Assembly: GCA_026393275.1 (NCBI GenBank)
Contig: JAPLAM010000028.1
Coordinates: 1-64,000, forward strand
Direction of reading: 5' to 3'
DNA length: 64,000 nucleotides
Source of the DNA: Arthrobacter sp.
GTDB taxonomy: Bacteria; Actinomycetota; Actinomycetes; Actinomycetales; Micrococcaceae
The notes beneath the pieces were generated by a model that saw only the letters and a list, made by a program, of their open reading frames with translations, ran no database searches and had not been told where the DNA came from. The position numbers and the translations under genes are program-made. This document shows, in pieces, positions 8,559 to 17,074 of the stretch. Position 1 is the first letter of the stretch. Each line of letters begins with the position of its first letter.

Positions 8559-9666
8559 ACCTCCGCTGCCCACCGACCATGCCGGGCTGAAGCTGCAGGT
8601 CATCCGGAAACGGCTCGAGTGGGGCAAGGCGCGGCGCTCCGGCGGCGGCCTGGCCGCGCCGCTCGCGATGGTCCAGTGGCTGCTCGCCCGGCTCAACGCG
8701 TTTCGCCCGATGCGGGCCTTCCAGCACTACAACCTCCAGCATGGCCCGCTCATGAGCGCGGGCATCGGCTTCAACATGTTCTTCTCCATCACGGGCCTGC
8801 TGGCCACCGGCTTTTCCATCGCGGGGCTCCTGCTGCGCGACCAGCCCGCGCTGCTGGACAAGGTCGTCGCCAGCGTGGCAACGAGCGCGCCGGGCCTGCT
8901 CAAGGTCGACGGCCGGGAAGGGCTGGTCAACCCGCAGGATCTGCTGAACCCCACCGGCCTTGGCTGGACCGCCGTGATCGCCGCCGTCGTGACCGTGGTG
9001 ACCTCGCTGGGCTGGATCGCCGGGCTGCGCGACGGGCTGCGGGGCGTGCTGCGGCTTGGACCGCTCAAGATCAACCCGATCCTGCTGAAACTGCACGACG
9101 TCGGCACCTTGCTGCTGCTCGGCGTCGCGCTGGTGATCAGTGCCGGCGCATCGCTGGTGTTCGGCACCGCCGCGGGCTGGGTGGCCGAACAGCTCAGGCT
9201 GGACCCGCTGGTGGCCGGTCCGCTGACGACGTCCATCAAGATCGGCGTGCCCCTGGTCCTCGGCTGGGTCACCGCGCTGATTATGTTCCGGCTCGCCGGC
9301 GGCCTGAAACTGAAGCGGCGGCCCCTGCTGGAAGGCACCGTCCTGGCCGCCGTGGGTACTTCCGTGCTGCAGATCTTTAGCACTGAACTACTCGCCAGCG
9401 CCGGCCGGAATCCGCTGCTGGCGCCGTTCGCCATCATCATCGGCCTGCTCATCTGGTTCAACCTGGTCAGCCAGGTCTACCTCGTCTCCGCCGCATGGTC
9501 AGCGGTCCGCGAAGCAGACCTCAAGACCGCACCGTCGGCAGGGCCTGCCGGCTGGGGGGCGCGGCAGGTGCAGCCGGGAAAGACGCCGCCCGCACCGCAC
9601 GAGCGCCGCCGCCCGACTGCCGCCGCGTTCAGGCGTCGAGGTACTGATCGGCCCACGCCGAAATAA
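8497..9666 (+). CDS. YihY/UPF0761 family inner membrane protein
   Basis: Polytopic membrane protein (about six helices) of the YihY/BrkB family, once called ribonuclease BN. The conserved region runs from FQHYNLQHGPLMSAGIGF near residue 75 to GLLIWFNLVSQVYLVSAAW near residue 320, followed by a basic Pro/Arg-rich tail. The TTG at 8497 is preceded by GGGAAG and overlaps the upstream gene by 62 nt. The 3' end overlaps the convergent hydrolase gene by 38 nt. Molecular function is unknown. Confidence 0.82.
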   Translation: MTLVPNLTNTEAKPAQQTPAEPPLPTDHAGLKLQVIRKRLEWGKARRSGGGLAAPLAMVQWLLARLNAFRPMRAFQHYNLQHGPLMSAGIGFNMFFSITGLLATGFSIAGLLLRDQPALLDKVVASVATSAPGLLKVDGREGLVNPQDLLNPTGLGWTAVIAAVVTVVTSLGWIAGLRDGLRGVLRLGPLKINPILLKLHDVGTLLLLGVALVISAGASLVFGTAAGWVAEQLRLDPLVAGPLTTSIKIGVPLVLGWVTALIMFRLAGGLKLKRRPLLEGTVLAAVGTSVLQIFSTELLASAGRNPLLAPFAIIIGLLIWFNLVSQVYLVSAAWSAVREADLKTAPSAGPAGWGARQVQPGKTPPAPHERRRPTAAAFRRRGTDRPTPK

Positions 9667-10393
9667 TCTTCGCGGCCCGGGCGGCCTGGCCCTTGCCGGT
9701 GAGCAGGTGGTCCGAGCCCTCGAGCGAGACGAAGCTGCGCGGGTGCCGCGCTGTCTGGAAGATGCTGCTGGCGTTGTCGATCCCCACCGTGTTGTCGGTG
9801 GGGGAGTGCAGCACCATCAGAGGCTTGTGCGGCTGCCGGATGCAGTCGGTCAGGTCCGCGTTTTCCAGGTCTTCGACGAAGTGCCGGCGGATCTCCACCC
9901 GCTTGCCGCCGAGGTCCACTTCGGCGCTGCCCTCGCTCAGGATCCGGTCCAGGGCGGCGTCGAAGACGTGCGCCACGTGCTTGGGGGAGAACGGCGCTCC
10001 CACCGTGGCCACGGCGTCGAGCTCCGGGATGCTGCGGGCCGCCGCCAGCACCGCGGCACCGCCGAAGGAATGCCCCACGAGCAGCGAGACGGGCCTGCCC
10101 GAGTCGCGCATGAACCCGGCCGCCCTGACGGTGTCCGCAACCTTGTGGCTGAACGAGCCCTCGGACCAGTGCCCGGCGGACTCGCCCAGGCCCAGGTTGT
10201 CGAAGCGGAGCATGCCCACCCCGTTGTCCGCCAGCGCCTTGCACATCCGGGACGCCGCCGGGCTGTCCTTGCCCAGGGTGAAGCCGTGCGAAAACACGCC
10301 CCAGCCCTTGACCGGCCCCTCTGGGAGGTCCAGGACGCCGGAGAGCAGCTCGCCGGTGGACCCTTCGAAGGTGACTTTTTCGGAGCGGGACAC
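9629..10393 (-). CDS. alpha/beta hydrolase
   Basis: A 254-residue cytoplasmic alpha/beta hydrolase. The oxyanion strand VFSHGFTLGKDSPA, nucleophile elbow GHSFGG (about residue 107), acid in HSPTDNTVG and histidine in EGSDHLLTG form a complete Ser-Asp-His set. It resembles the hydrolase domains that partner OsmC-like proteins, but no OsmC gene adjoins it here, so the substrate is open. AGGGGA lies about six bases upstream of the GTG start. Confidence 0.83.
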   Translation of the reverse strand: MSRSEKVTFEGSTGELLSGVLDLPEGPVKGWGVFSHGFTLGKDSPAASRMCKALADNGVGMLRFDNLGLGESAGHWSEGSFSHKVADTVRAAGFMRDSGRPVSLLVGHSFGGAAVLAAARSIPELDAVATVGAPFSPKHVAHVFDAALDRILSEGSAEVDLGGKRVEIRRHFVEDLENADLTDCIRQPHKPLMVLHSPTDNTVGIDNASSIFQTARHPRSFVSLEGSDHLLTGKGQAARAAKIISAWADQYLDA

Positions 10394-10432
10394 TTAGGTC
10401 CCCTTTCTGGTCGGCGCCTGATCGGCGGGAAG

Positions 10433-10478
10433 ACGACGGCGGCGCCCCCACCCGGAAGGTGGGAGGCGCCGCCGTCGT
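10433..10478. terminator. strong hairpin after sdhB
   Basis: ACGACGGCGGCGCC (10433-10446) pairs with GGCGCCGCCGTCGT (10465-10478), continued by inner CCCACC/GGTGGG. It lies just beyond the sdhB stop and upstream of the hydrolase gene. T residues are few, so termination strength is inferred from the stem. Confidence 0.7.
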
Positions 10479-10501
10479 TGCAACTGGTGGTGTGGCGTTC
10501 G

Positions 10502-11284
10502 CTAGATCTTGCGGGCCAGGATGGCCTGCTTGACCTCGGCGATGGCCTGGGTGACCTGGATGCCACGCGGGCACGCCTCGGTGCAGTTGAAGGTGGTGCG
10601 GCAGCGCCACACGCCTTCCTTGTCGTTGAGGATCTCCAGGCGCATGTCACCGGCGTCGTCGCGGGAATCGAAGATGAAGCGGTGCGCGTTGACGATCGCC
10701 GCCGGACCGAAGTACTGGCCGTCGGTCCAGAACACCGGGCACGAGGACGTGCACGCGGCGCAAAGGATGCACTTGGTGGTGTCGTCGAACCGCTCGCGGT
10801 CCTCGGCGGACTGCAGGCGCTCCTTGGTGGGTTCGTGGCCCTTGTTGATCAGGAACGGCATGACCTCGCGGAAGGACTGGAAGAACGGCTCCATGTCCAC
10901 GATCAGGTCCTTTTCCACCGGCAGGCCCTTGATCGGCTCGACCGTGATGGGCTTGGTGGTGTCCAGGTCCTTGAGCAGGGTCTTGCAGGCGAGGCGGTTC
11001 CGGCCGTTGATGCGCATGGCATCGGAGCCGCAGACGCCGTGGGCGCAGGAGCGGCGGAAGGAAACGCTGCCGTCCTGTTCCCACTTGACCTTGTGCAGGG
11101 CGTCGAGGACACGGTCGGTGCCGTACATGGTCACATGGAAGTCGTCCCACGTGGATTCGTCCGAGACCTCGGGGTTGTAGCGGCGCACGCGCAGCGTGAC
11201 GTCGAAGGACGGGATCTCCCCGCCGCCGCCGACGCCGGCGGGCAGTTCGATCTTGGAGGCTGGCTCAGCGAGTTCAGCGGTCAT
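10502..11284 (-). CDS. sdhB: succinate dehydrogenase iron-sulfur subunit
   Basis: Electron-transfer subunit of respiratory complex II on the cytoplasmic membrane face. The 260 residues carry the 2Fe-2S ligands (CAHGVCGSD followed by C), the 4Fe-4S motif CILCAACTSSCP and the 3Fe-4S/4Fe-4S motif CTEACPRGI near the C-terminus. It follows sdhA after 1 nt and is the last gene of sdhCDAB, ahead of a strong hairpin. Confidence 0.97.
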   Translation of the reverse strand: MTAELAEPASKIELPAGVGGGGEIPSFDVTLRVRRYNPEVSDESTWDDFHVTMYGTDRVLDALHKVKWEQDGSVSFRRSCAHGVCGSDAMRINGRNRLACKTLLKDLDTTKPITVEPIKGLPVEKDLIVDMEPFFQSFREVMPFLINKGHEPTKERLQSAEDRERFDDTTKCILCAACTSSCPVFWTDGQYFGPAAIVNAHRFIFDSRDDAGDMRLEILNDKEGVWRCRTTFNCTEACPRGIQVTQAIAEVKQAILARKI

Positions 11285-11285
11285 C

Positions 11286-13085
11286 TTAGTACTTCCTCAC
11301 CATCGGCTCGTAACGCGTAAAGACCACCGGTTTGGTGGCAAGCCGGATGCCGGCGATCGCCTCGGCGGAACCGTCCGCCGGGGCGTGGTCATCCTTGTAC
11401 GCCATGGAGTGCTTCATGAATTTTTCGTCGTCGCGCTCGGGGAAGTCCTCGCGGAAGTGTCCGCCGCGGGATTCCTCACGGTGCAGGGCAGCCACGGTCA
11501 TGACCTTGGCGAGCTCCAGCAGGAAGCCCAGTTCCACGGCCTCGAGCAGGTCCAGGTTGAAGCGCTTGCCCTTGTCCTGGACGCTGATGCGCTGGTACCG
11601 CTCCTCGAAGGACGCGATGTCCGTCAGGACCTGGTTCAGCGTGTCGGCCGTGCGGAACACCTGCATGTTGGCGTCCATGGTGTCCTGAAGGTCCTTGCGG
11701 ATCAGGGCCACCTTTTCGGTGCCGTCCGAGGTGCGGACGTGGTCCAGCAGGTTCAGCGTGTACGCCTCGGGATCGGCGGGGAGGTCGACGTAGTCAGCGG
11801 TCTTGGCGTACTCCGCGGCGGCGACGCCGGCGCGCTTGCCGAAGACGTTGATGTCCAGCAGCGAGTTGGTGCCGAGGCGGTTGGAGCCGTGCACCGAGAC
11901 GCAGGCGACCTCGCCGGCGGCGTAGAGGCCCGGGATGACGGTGTCGTTGTCCTGGAGGACCTCGGCGCTGATGTTGGTGGGGATGCCGCCCATGGCGTAG
12001 TGCGCGGTCGGGAACACCGGAACCGGCTCCGTGTACGGCTCCACACCCAGGTAGGTGCGGGCGAACTCGGTGATGTCCGGCAGTTTGGCGTCGATGTGCG
12101 CCGGCTCGAGGTGGGTCAGGTCCAGGAGGACGTAGTCCTTGTTCGGGCCGCAGCCGCGGCCTTCCCGGACCTCATTGGCCATGGACCGGGCCACGATGTC
12201 GCGCGGGGCCAGGTCCTTGATGGTGGGGGCGTAGCGCTCCATGAAGCGCTCACCTTCGGAGTTGCGCAGGATGGCGCCCTCGCCGCGGGCGGCTTCGGAC
12301 AGCAGGATGCCCAGGCCGGCGAGGCCGGTCGGGTGGAACTGGAAGAACTCCATGTCCTCCAGCGGGATGCCGCGGCGGAACGCGATGCCCATGCCGTCAC
12401 CGGTGAGGGTGTGGGCGTTGGAGGTGGTCTTGAAGACCTTGCCGGCGCCGCCGGAGGCGAAGATCACGGACTTGGCCTGGAAGACGTGCAGTTCACCGGA
12501 GGCGAGGTCGTAGGAGACGACGCCGGCCACGCGCTTCTGCTTGTACGGGGTGCCGTCCTCGCGGACCGCGTCTTCCTCGACGGTCAGCAGGTCCAGCACG
12601 TAGTACTCGTTGTAGAACTCAACGTTGTGCTTGACGCAGTTTTGGTACAGGGTCTGCAGGATCATGTGGCCGGTGCGGTCAGCGGCGTAGCAGGCACGGC
12701 GGACCGGCGCCTTGCCGTGGTCGCGGGTGTGGCCGCCGAAGCGGCGCTGGTCGATCCGGCCCTCGGGCGTGCGGTTGAACGGCAGGCCCATCTTTTCCAG
12801 GTCCAGGACGGCGTCGATCGCTTCCTTCGCCATGACCTCGGCAGCGTCCTGGTCCACCAGGTAGTCGCCGCCCTTGATGGTGTCGAAGGTGTGCCACTCC
12901 CAGTTGTCTTCCTCGACGTTGGCCAGGGCTGCACACATGCCGCCCTGTGCCGCGCCGGTGTGGGAGCGCGTGGGATAAAGCTTGGTCAGTACTGCTGTGC
13001 GTGCGCGCTGACCGGATTCAATCGCGGCGCGCATGCCAGCGCCACCGGCGCCAACAATGACGACGTCGTACTTATGGACCTGCAT
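11286..13085 (-). CDS. sdhA: succinate dehydrogenase flavoprotein subunit
   Basis: Catalytic subunit of complex II, oxidising succinate to fumarate. The Rossmann motif VVIVGAGGAGMRAA lies at the N-terminus, RSHTGAAQGG holds the histidine for covalent FAD, and HGSNRLGTNSLLD plus the HTRDHGKAPVRRACYAAD region build the active site. The ATG at 13085 is chosen because GAGAGAAAGAG precedes it; the frame extends seven codons upstream only through a TTG lying in that ribosome-binding stretch. The product is 599 residues. Confidence 0.97.
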   Translation of the reverse strand: MQVHKYDVVIVGAGGAGMRAAIESGQRARTAVLTKLYPTRSHTGAAQGGMCAALANVEEDNWEWHTFDTIKGGDYLVDQDAAEVMAKEAIDAVLDLEKMGLPFNRTPEGRIDQRRFGGHTRDHGKAPVRRACYAADRTGHMILQTLYQNCVKHNVEFYNEYYVLDLLTVEEDAVREDGTPYKQKRVAGVVSYDLASGELHVFQAKSVIFASGGAGKVFKTTSNAHTLTGDGMGIAFRRGIPLEDMEFFQFHPTGLAGLGILLSEAARGEGAILRNSEGERFMERYAPTIKDLAPRDIVARSMANEVREGRGCGPNKDYVLLDLTHLEPAHIDAKLPDITEFARTYLGVEPYTEPVPVFPTAHYAMGGIPTNISAEVLQDNDTVIPGLYAAGEVACVSVHGSNRLGTNSLLDINVFGKRAGVAAAEYAKTADYVDLPADPEAYTLNLLDHVRTSDGTEKVALIRKDLQDTMDANMQVFRTADTLNQVLTDIASFEERYQRISVQDKGKRFNLDLLEAVELGFLLELAKVMTVAALHREESRGGHFREDFPERDDEKFMKHSMAYKDDHAPADGSAEAIAGIRLATKPVVFTRYEPMVRKY

Positions 13086-13154
13086 ACCAGATGCTCTTTC
13101 TCTCAAAATTCGCTGTAAAACACCGCCGGCCTAGCCTGCGCAGTGAAATCTCGT

Positions 13155-13184
13155 GATCCCGGCCGGCACGGGCCGGCAAGGATC
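13155..13184 (-). other. intercistronic hairpin sdhD-sdhA
   Basis: GATCCCGGCCGGC and GGCCGGC-AA-GGATC can pair around ACG in the 119-nt gap between sdhD and sdhA. It may stabilise or separate the membrane-anchor and catalytic parts of the sdh mRNA. Confidence 0.45.
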
Positions 13185-13204
13185 AACGCCCGGAGGCCCG
13201 ACCG

Positions 13205-13717
13205 TTACGGAGCGGGGCAGAACCCGCCGGGCAGCTGCACGCCGTCGACCACGGGGCACGGGTTGAAGGTGAAGATCACCAGGGTGCCCAGGATGACGAT
13301 CGCTGCGGCGGCCGCGTAGAGCACGATCTTCAGCCAGAGACGCGTCGCGTCCCTTTCGGCGTAGTCATTGATGATCGTGCGCACGCCGTTGGTGCCGTGC
13401 AGCATGGCGAGCCACAGCATGGCCAGGTCCCAGACCTGCCAGAACGGGTCGGCCCACTTGCCGGCAACGAAGCCGAAGTCGATCGCGTGGATGCCTTCGC
13501 CCACCAGCAGGTTGACGGTCAGGTGGCCGAAGATGAGGACCACGAGCACGACGCCGGAAAGCCGCATGAAGAGCCAGGCCAGCATCTCGAAGTTGCCCCT
13601 GGACGAGCCGCTGCGGCGGTACTGCGGCGCGATCTTGCCGCCGCTGCCCTTGCCGCTCCTGTCCTGCCCGCTGCTGTTCTGTCCACTTCGTGGGCTCTGA
13701 ATCTGCGTTGCACTCAT
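13205..13717 (-). CDS. sdhD: succinate dehydrogenase membrane anchor subunit
   Basis: Small hydrophobic anchor of complex II. After a Gly/Ser-rich polar N-terminus of about 45 residues, three membrane helices follow, with LFMRLSGVVLVVLIFGH and LHGTNGVRTIINDY as the SdhD-type motifs. It lies between sdhC (3 nt) and sdhA (119 nt). The C-terminus holds two cysteines (NPCP, GFCPAP), a minor oddity. Confidence 0.9.
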   Translation of the reverse strand: MSATQIQSPRSGQNSSGQDRSGKGSGGKIAPQYRRSGSSRGNFEMLAWLFMRLSGVVLVVLIFGHLTVNLLVGEGIHAIDFGFVAGKWADPFWQVWDLAMLWLAMLHGTNGVRTIINDYAERDATRLWLKIVLYAAAAAIVILGTLVIFTFNPCPVVDGVQLPGGFCPAP

Positions 13718-13720
13718 GGC

Positions 13721-14101
13721 TTAGTGACCTCCGAGGGCGAGGGACAGGTGGCGGATGGAGAAGCCGACCATGACGACGACCCAGAGGGCCAGAACCGTCC
13801 ACAGCATCTGGCGCTGGTACTTGGCGCCCTTCTTCCAGAAGTCGACGGCGATGATCCGCAGCCCGTTGAAGGCGTGGAACACGATCGCTGCGACAAGGCC
13901 CGTTTCACCCAGGGCCATAAGGGGGTTCTTGTAGGCGCCGATCACGGCGGTGTAGGCCTCCGGGGACACACGCACCAATGAGGTGTCCAGCACATGGACC
14001 AACAAGAAGAAAAAGATCACTACACCGGTAACGCGGTGTCCAACCCAAGACCACATGCCTTCACGGCCGCGGTACAAGGTGCCAGCTGGTTTTGTCGGCA
14101 C
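13721..14101 (-). CDS. sdhC: succinate dehydrogenase cytochrome b556 subunit
   Basis: First gene of the sdh operon: a 126-residue, three-helix anchor with the SdhC motif SWVGHRVTGVVIFFFLLVH (heme- and quinone-site region) and FHAFNGLRII. The GTG at 14101 has AGGGAGG eight bases upstream and gives the usual actinobacterial N-terminus (VPTKPAGTLYRGREGMW), so a longer ATG start at 14146 is not favoured. Confidence 0.92.
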   Translation of the reverse strand: MPTKPAGTLYRGREGMWSWVGHRVTGVVIFFFLLVHVLDTSLVRVSPEAYTAVIGAYKNPLMALGETGLVAAIVFHAFNGLRIIAVDFWKKGAKYQRQMLWTVLALWVVVMVGFSIRHLSLALGGH

Positions 14102-14177
14102 TGAATAAACCTCCCTGCAACACAGCGGCGCTGGCATGGGATCCACGCGGGGGGAACGCCTGCTGCGAGAGCACTCG

Positions 14178-14215
14178 TAAGCTCAAGCCTAAATCTAGGC
14201 TTCGCTCACAGCTTA
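14178..14215. promoter_or_regulatory. nested palindromes in the sdhC-manC divergent region
   Basis: AAGCCTA-AATC-TAGGCTT (14185-14202) is a perfect 7-bp dyad and lies inside a wider TAAGCT/AGCTTA pair (14178-14183 and 14210-14215). It sits about 80 nt upstream of sdhC in an AT-richer stretch, so a repressor or activator site for sdh is plausible. It does not match the IdeR/DtxR or AcnR boxes I know. Confidence 0.4.
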
Positions 14216-14367
14216 TTCAATTCAGCGGATCGTTGGTGACGGCACCCCGCAGGCTTTTTGACCGGTTTTGAGATGAACGCCACATTCGCTGGCGTCCGCT
14301 GCCGTTTGAACCCGCTTCAACCCGCGTGCCGCATGGGCTTGACCGGGGCCGCACGGCGGGGTTCGGC

Positions 14368-14373
14368 TAAAGT
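14368..14373 (+). promoter_or_regulatory. -10 element for manC
   Basis: TAAAGT is followed by seven bases and then the ATG at 14381, a leaderless arrangement. Confidence 0.5.
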
Positions 14374-14380
14374 AGCCCTG

Positions 14381-15538
14381 ATGACTACTGACAATTCGAC
14401 CAGCCACGACTCACCCCAGGGCGCTTCGGCGGACTCCCCGCTGGACCGTTTCATCGCGGTGATTCCCGCGGGCGGCGTGGGGACCCGGCTCTGGCCGCTG
14501 TCCCGGGCCGCCGCCCCCAAGTTCCTGCACGACCTCACCGGGTCCGGCAGTACGTTGCTGCGCGCCACCTATGACCGGCTCGAGCCGCTCGCCGGCAGCC
14601 GTGTGCTGGTGGTCACCGGAACCGCACACCGTGAAGCCGTGTGCCGCCAGCTGCCCGAATTGGACGAGTCTGATCTGGTGCTGGAGAGCGAGCCCAAGGA
14701 TTCGGGGGCGGCCATCGGCCTCGCCGCTGCCATCCTCTACGAGCGCGATCCGGACGCCATCATGGGATCGTTTGCCGCGGACCAGGTCATCAGCCCGGAC
14801 GGGCTGTTCCAGGACGCCGTCCGCGAGGCCATCCACGCCGCCGCCGCCGGCAAGATCGTGACGATCGGCATCAAGCCCACGCACCCCGCCACCGGCTTCG
14901 GCTACATCCGCGCCGGCGACAAGCTGAGCGTGACCGGCGCCCCGAATGCCCACACGGTGGTCGAATTCGTCGAGAAGCCCAGCGAAGAAGTCGCCCAGCA
15001 GTACCTGGACAGCGGCGAGTACGTCTGGAATGCCGGCATGTTCGTCGCGCCGGTCTCGCTCATGCTCAAGCACCTGGAAGCCAACCAGCCGGAACTCTTC
15101 GCCGGCCTGCAGGAAATCGCCAAGGCCTGGGACACCCCGCTGCGCGACGAGGTCACGGCCCGCGTCTGGCCCACCCTGCCCAAAATCGCGATCGACTACG
15201 CGGTCGCCGAGCCGGCAGCGGCCGCCGGGGACGTCGCCGTCGTGCCCGGAACTTTCCGTTGGGACGACGTCGGAGACTTCGCCTCCGTGGGCCGACTCAA
15301 CAGCGCCAAGGAAGTCGACGACGTCACCGTGATCGGCGAGGGTGCCCGGGTGTTCACCGAAAACGCCAGCGGCGTGGTGGTCACCGACACCAAGCGCGTG
15401 ATCGCACTGATCGGCATCAAGGACGTGGTGATCGTGGATACCCCGGATGCACTGCTGGTGACCACCAAGGCGCACTCGCAGCGAGTCAAGGCAGCGGTGG
15501 ACGCGCTCAAGGCCAGCGGCGACACGGACGTACTCTAG
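14381..15538 (+). CDS. manC: mannose-1-phosphate guanylyltransferase
   Basis: Makes GDP-mannose from mannose-1-phosphate and GTP for glycolipid and glycan mannosylation. The nucleotidyltransferase signature GGVGTRLWPLSR lies near residue 30, followed by FAADQVI, VEFVEKPSEE and FRWDDVGDF; the C-terminal third has beta-helix-like hydrophobic repeats. The 385 residues fit the single-function actinobacterial form without an isomerase domain. The ATG at 14381 follows a leaderless -10; an open frame upstream lacks family sequence. Confidence 0.9.
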   Translation: MTTDNSTSHDSPQGASADSPLDRFIAVIPAGGVGTRLWPLSRAAAPKFLHDLTGSGSTLLRATYDRLEPLAGSRVLVVTGTAHREAVCRQLPELDESDLVLESEPKDSGAAIGLAAAILYERDPDAIMGSFAADQVISPDGLFQDAVREAIHAAAAGKIVTIGIKPTHPATGFGYIRAGDKLSVTGAPNAHTVVEFVEKPSEEVAQQYLDSGEYVWNAGMFVAPVSLMLKHLEANQPELFAGLQEIAKAWDTPLRDEVTARVWPTLPKIAIDYAVAEPAAAAGDVAVVPGTFRWDDVGDFASVGRLNSAKEVDDVTVIGEGARVFTENASGVVVTDTKRVIALIGIKDVVIVDTPDALLVTTKAHSQRVKAAVDALKASGDTDVL

Positions 15539-15606
15539 GCGGCTTTCCCTGGCGCCAGTCTGCCGTAACGCGCGGCCCGGGATGCCGCATTTATTAGGAC
15601 TCTCGC

Positions 15607-15612
15607 TACAGT
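15607..15612 (+). promoter_or_regulatory. -10 element for the M20 amidohydrolase
   Basis: TACAGT lies six bases before the GTG at 15619, predicting a leaderless message. Confidence 0.5.
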
Positions 15613-15618
15613 GATTGT

Positions 15619-16818
15619 GTGCGCAATTACACTACTGAAGCTGAACCGACCACCTTGGTAGGGCCGTGGCTGGCGCCACTCCTGCCGGAGCTGATCGAGT
15701 TCCGCCGCGACCTCCATGCGCACCCCGAACTGTCCTTCAAGGAATTCCGCACCACGGACAAGCTGGCGCAGCGCCTCGAGGCGGCCGGACTCAAACCGCG
15801 CCGGCTGGAGGGCACCGGGCTGACCGTGGACGTGGGCGAGGGGCCCATTGCCACGGCCCTCCGCGGCGACATCGACGCGCTGCCCATCATCGAAGAGACC
15901 GGGCTGGAGTTTGCGTCCCGGAACCACGGCGTCACCCACGCCTGCGGCCACGACGTCCACACCACCACGATGCTGGGCATCGCCCTGGTCCTGCAGCGGA
16001 TGCACGAGACCTCGCCGCTGGGGGGTACGGTGCGGATCATCTTCCAGCCGGCCGAGGAGACCATGCCCGGCGGCGCGCACGCCTGCATCGAGCAGGGAGT
16101 GCTGGAGGGGGTGCCGCGGATTCTGGCGCTGCACTGCGACCCCCGGATCGAGGTCGGCAAGATCGGCACACGGATCGGTGCCATCACCTCGGCGTCGGAC
16201 ACCATCAAGATTGAACTGAACGGCCGCGGCGGCCACACCTCCCGCCCGCACCTGACCGAGGAACTTGTCTTCGCCCTGGCCCAGATCGCCGTCAACGTCC
16301 CGGCCGTGCTGTCCCGCCGCGTCGACGTGCGCAGCGGCGTGTCCGTGGTGTGGGGGCAGATTTCGGCCGGCTCGGCACCGAACGCCATCCCCGGCAGCGG
16401 CTACATGGCCGGCACCATGCGCTGCCTGGACCGGGACGCCTGGCACAGCGCCGGGCAGATCCTCGACGAGGTCGTGCAGCAGATCGCGGCGCCCTACGGC
16501 GTCGACGTTCACCTCGAACACACCCGCGGCGTGCCGCCGGTGGTGAACTCCGAACACGAAACCGCGCTGATCGAGGCCGCGGCCCGCGCCGAAATCGGCG
16601 AGAGCTCCGTCGTGCTGACGCCCCAGTCCATGGGCGGTGAGGACTTCGCCTGGTTCCTGGCGGACCTCCCGGGCGCCATGATGCGCCTGGGCACGAAGAC
16701 CCCCGGCGGCGAAGAGTACGACCTGCACCGCGGCGACTACATCCTGGACGAACGCTCCCTGGGGCTCGGCATCCGCGTACTCACGGCCGCCGCCCTGCGC
16801 ACCCTCCGCGACCTCTAA
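15619..16818 (+). CDS. M20 family metallo-amidohydrolase
   Basis: A 399-residue zinc-dependent amidohydrolase of the M20D group (N-acyl-amino acid, hippurate or IAA-conjugate hydrolases). Metal and catalytic features: LHAHPELSF near residue 36, RGDIDALPI, HACGHDVHTT (about residue 113), QPAEETMPGGA and GGEDFAWF near residue 340. A dimerisation lid domain lies between. It is monocistronic with its own leaderless promoter. The acyl substrate cannot be told from sequence. Confidence 0.88.
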   Translation: MRNYTTEAEPTTLVGPWLAPLLPELIEFRRDLHAHPELSFKEFRTTDKLAQRLEAAGLKPRRLEGTGLTVDVGEGPIATALRGDIDALPIIEETGLEFASRNHGVTHACGHDVHTTTMLGIALVLQRMHETSPLGGTVRIIFQPAEETMPGGAHACIEQGVLEGVPRILALHCDPRIEVGKIGTRIGAITSASDTIKIELNGRGGHTSRPHLTEELVFALAQIAVNVPAVLSRRVDVRSGVSVVWGQISAGSAPNAIPGSGYMAGTMRCLDRDAWHSAGQILDEVVQQIAAPYGVDVHLEHTRGVPPVVNSEHETALIEAAARAEIGESSVVLTPQSMGGEDFAWFLADLPGAMMRLGTKTPGGEEYDLHRGDYILDERSLGLGIRVLTAAALRTLRDL

Positions 16819-16841
16819 CTCATCCCCCGCGCCCCTGGCTT

Positions 16842-16886
16842 CCGCGGCCGGAGCGCGGCCTGCTCCGGGCCGCGGCCGGAGCGCGG
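16842..16886 (+). repeat. 17-bp direct repeat, 28-nt period
   Basis: CCGCGGCCGGAGCGCGG occurs at 16842-16858 and again at 16870-16886, directly abutting the dispersed element that follows. Confidence 0.8.
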
Positions 16887-16980
16887 GGTTTCCCCACCTT
16901 TGACGGCACGACGCCGGGGCGCGCCGGCGGCGCGGCGCGACACGCCGTCGGCGCCTTCCAAACATGGGGAAATCCGGCGT
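16883..16980 (-). repeat. dispersed ~100-nt palindromic element, copy 1
   Basis: Read on the minus strand this matches the element at 63651-63750 over both ends: ACGCCGGA, TTTCCCCA, TTTG, GGCGCC and GGCGTGTC at one side, GGCGTCG, GTCAAA and GTGGGGA at the other. Only the central 20 or so bases differ. The ends are inverted (TTTCCCCA against TGGGGAAA), so it can fold into a long hairpin. It lies between the M20 gene stop and ohrR. Confidence 0.7.
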
Positions 16981-17044
16981 GCCCCTGCGGCGCAGGCCTG
17001 TTCCCGGTCGGAGGAACAGGTGCGCCATGCGCAGATAGGTTGTG

Positions 17045-17059
17045 CACAATTGAATTGTG
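17045..17059. promoter_or_regulatory. OhrR operator
   Basis: CACAATT-G-AATTGTG is a perfect 15-bp palindrome directly upstream of the ohrR -10. It closely follows the OhrR half-site core known from Bacillus ohrA (TACAATT-A-AATTGTA). Binding here would block the promoter, giving autoregulation of ohrR-ohr. Confidence 0.75.
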
Positions 17060-17062
17060 GTC

Positions 17063-17068
17063 TACGGT
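17063..17068 (+). promoter_or_regulatory. -10 element for ohrR
   Basis: TACGGT lies six bases before the GTG at 17075 and four bases after the operator palindrome. Confidence 0.5.
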
Positions 17069-17074
17069 TATTAG

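Noticed and set aside
11196..13118. Very long open frame antisense to sdhA
   Set aside because: Composition is the Gly/Val/Arg/His-rich pattern of a shadow frame in G+C-rich DNA, and sdhA on the other strand has full family motifs.
14185..14202. IdeR/DtxR iron box upstream of sdhC
   Set aside because: The dyad length and arms do not fit the 19-bp TTAGGTTAGGCTAACCTAA-type consensus.
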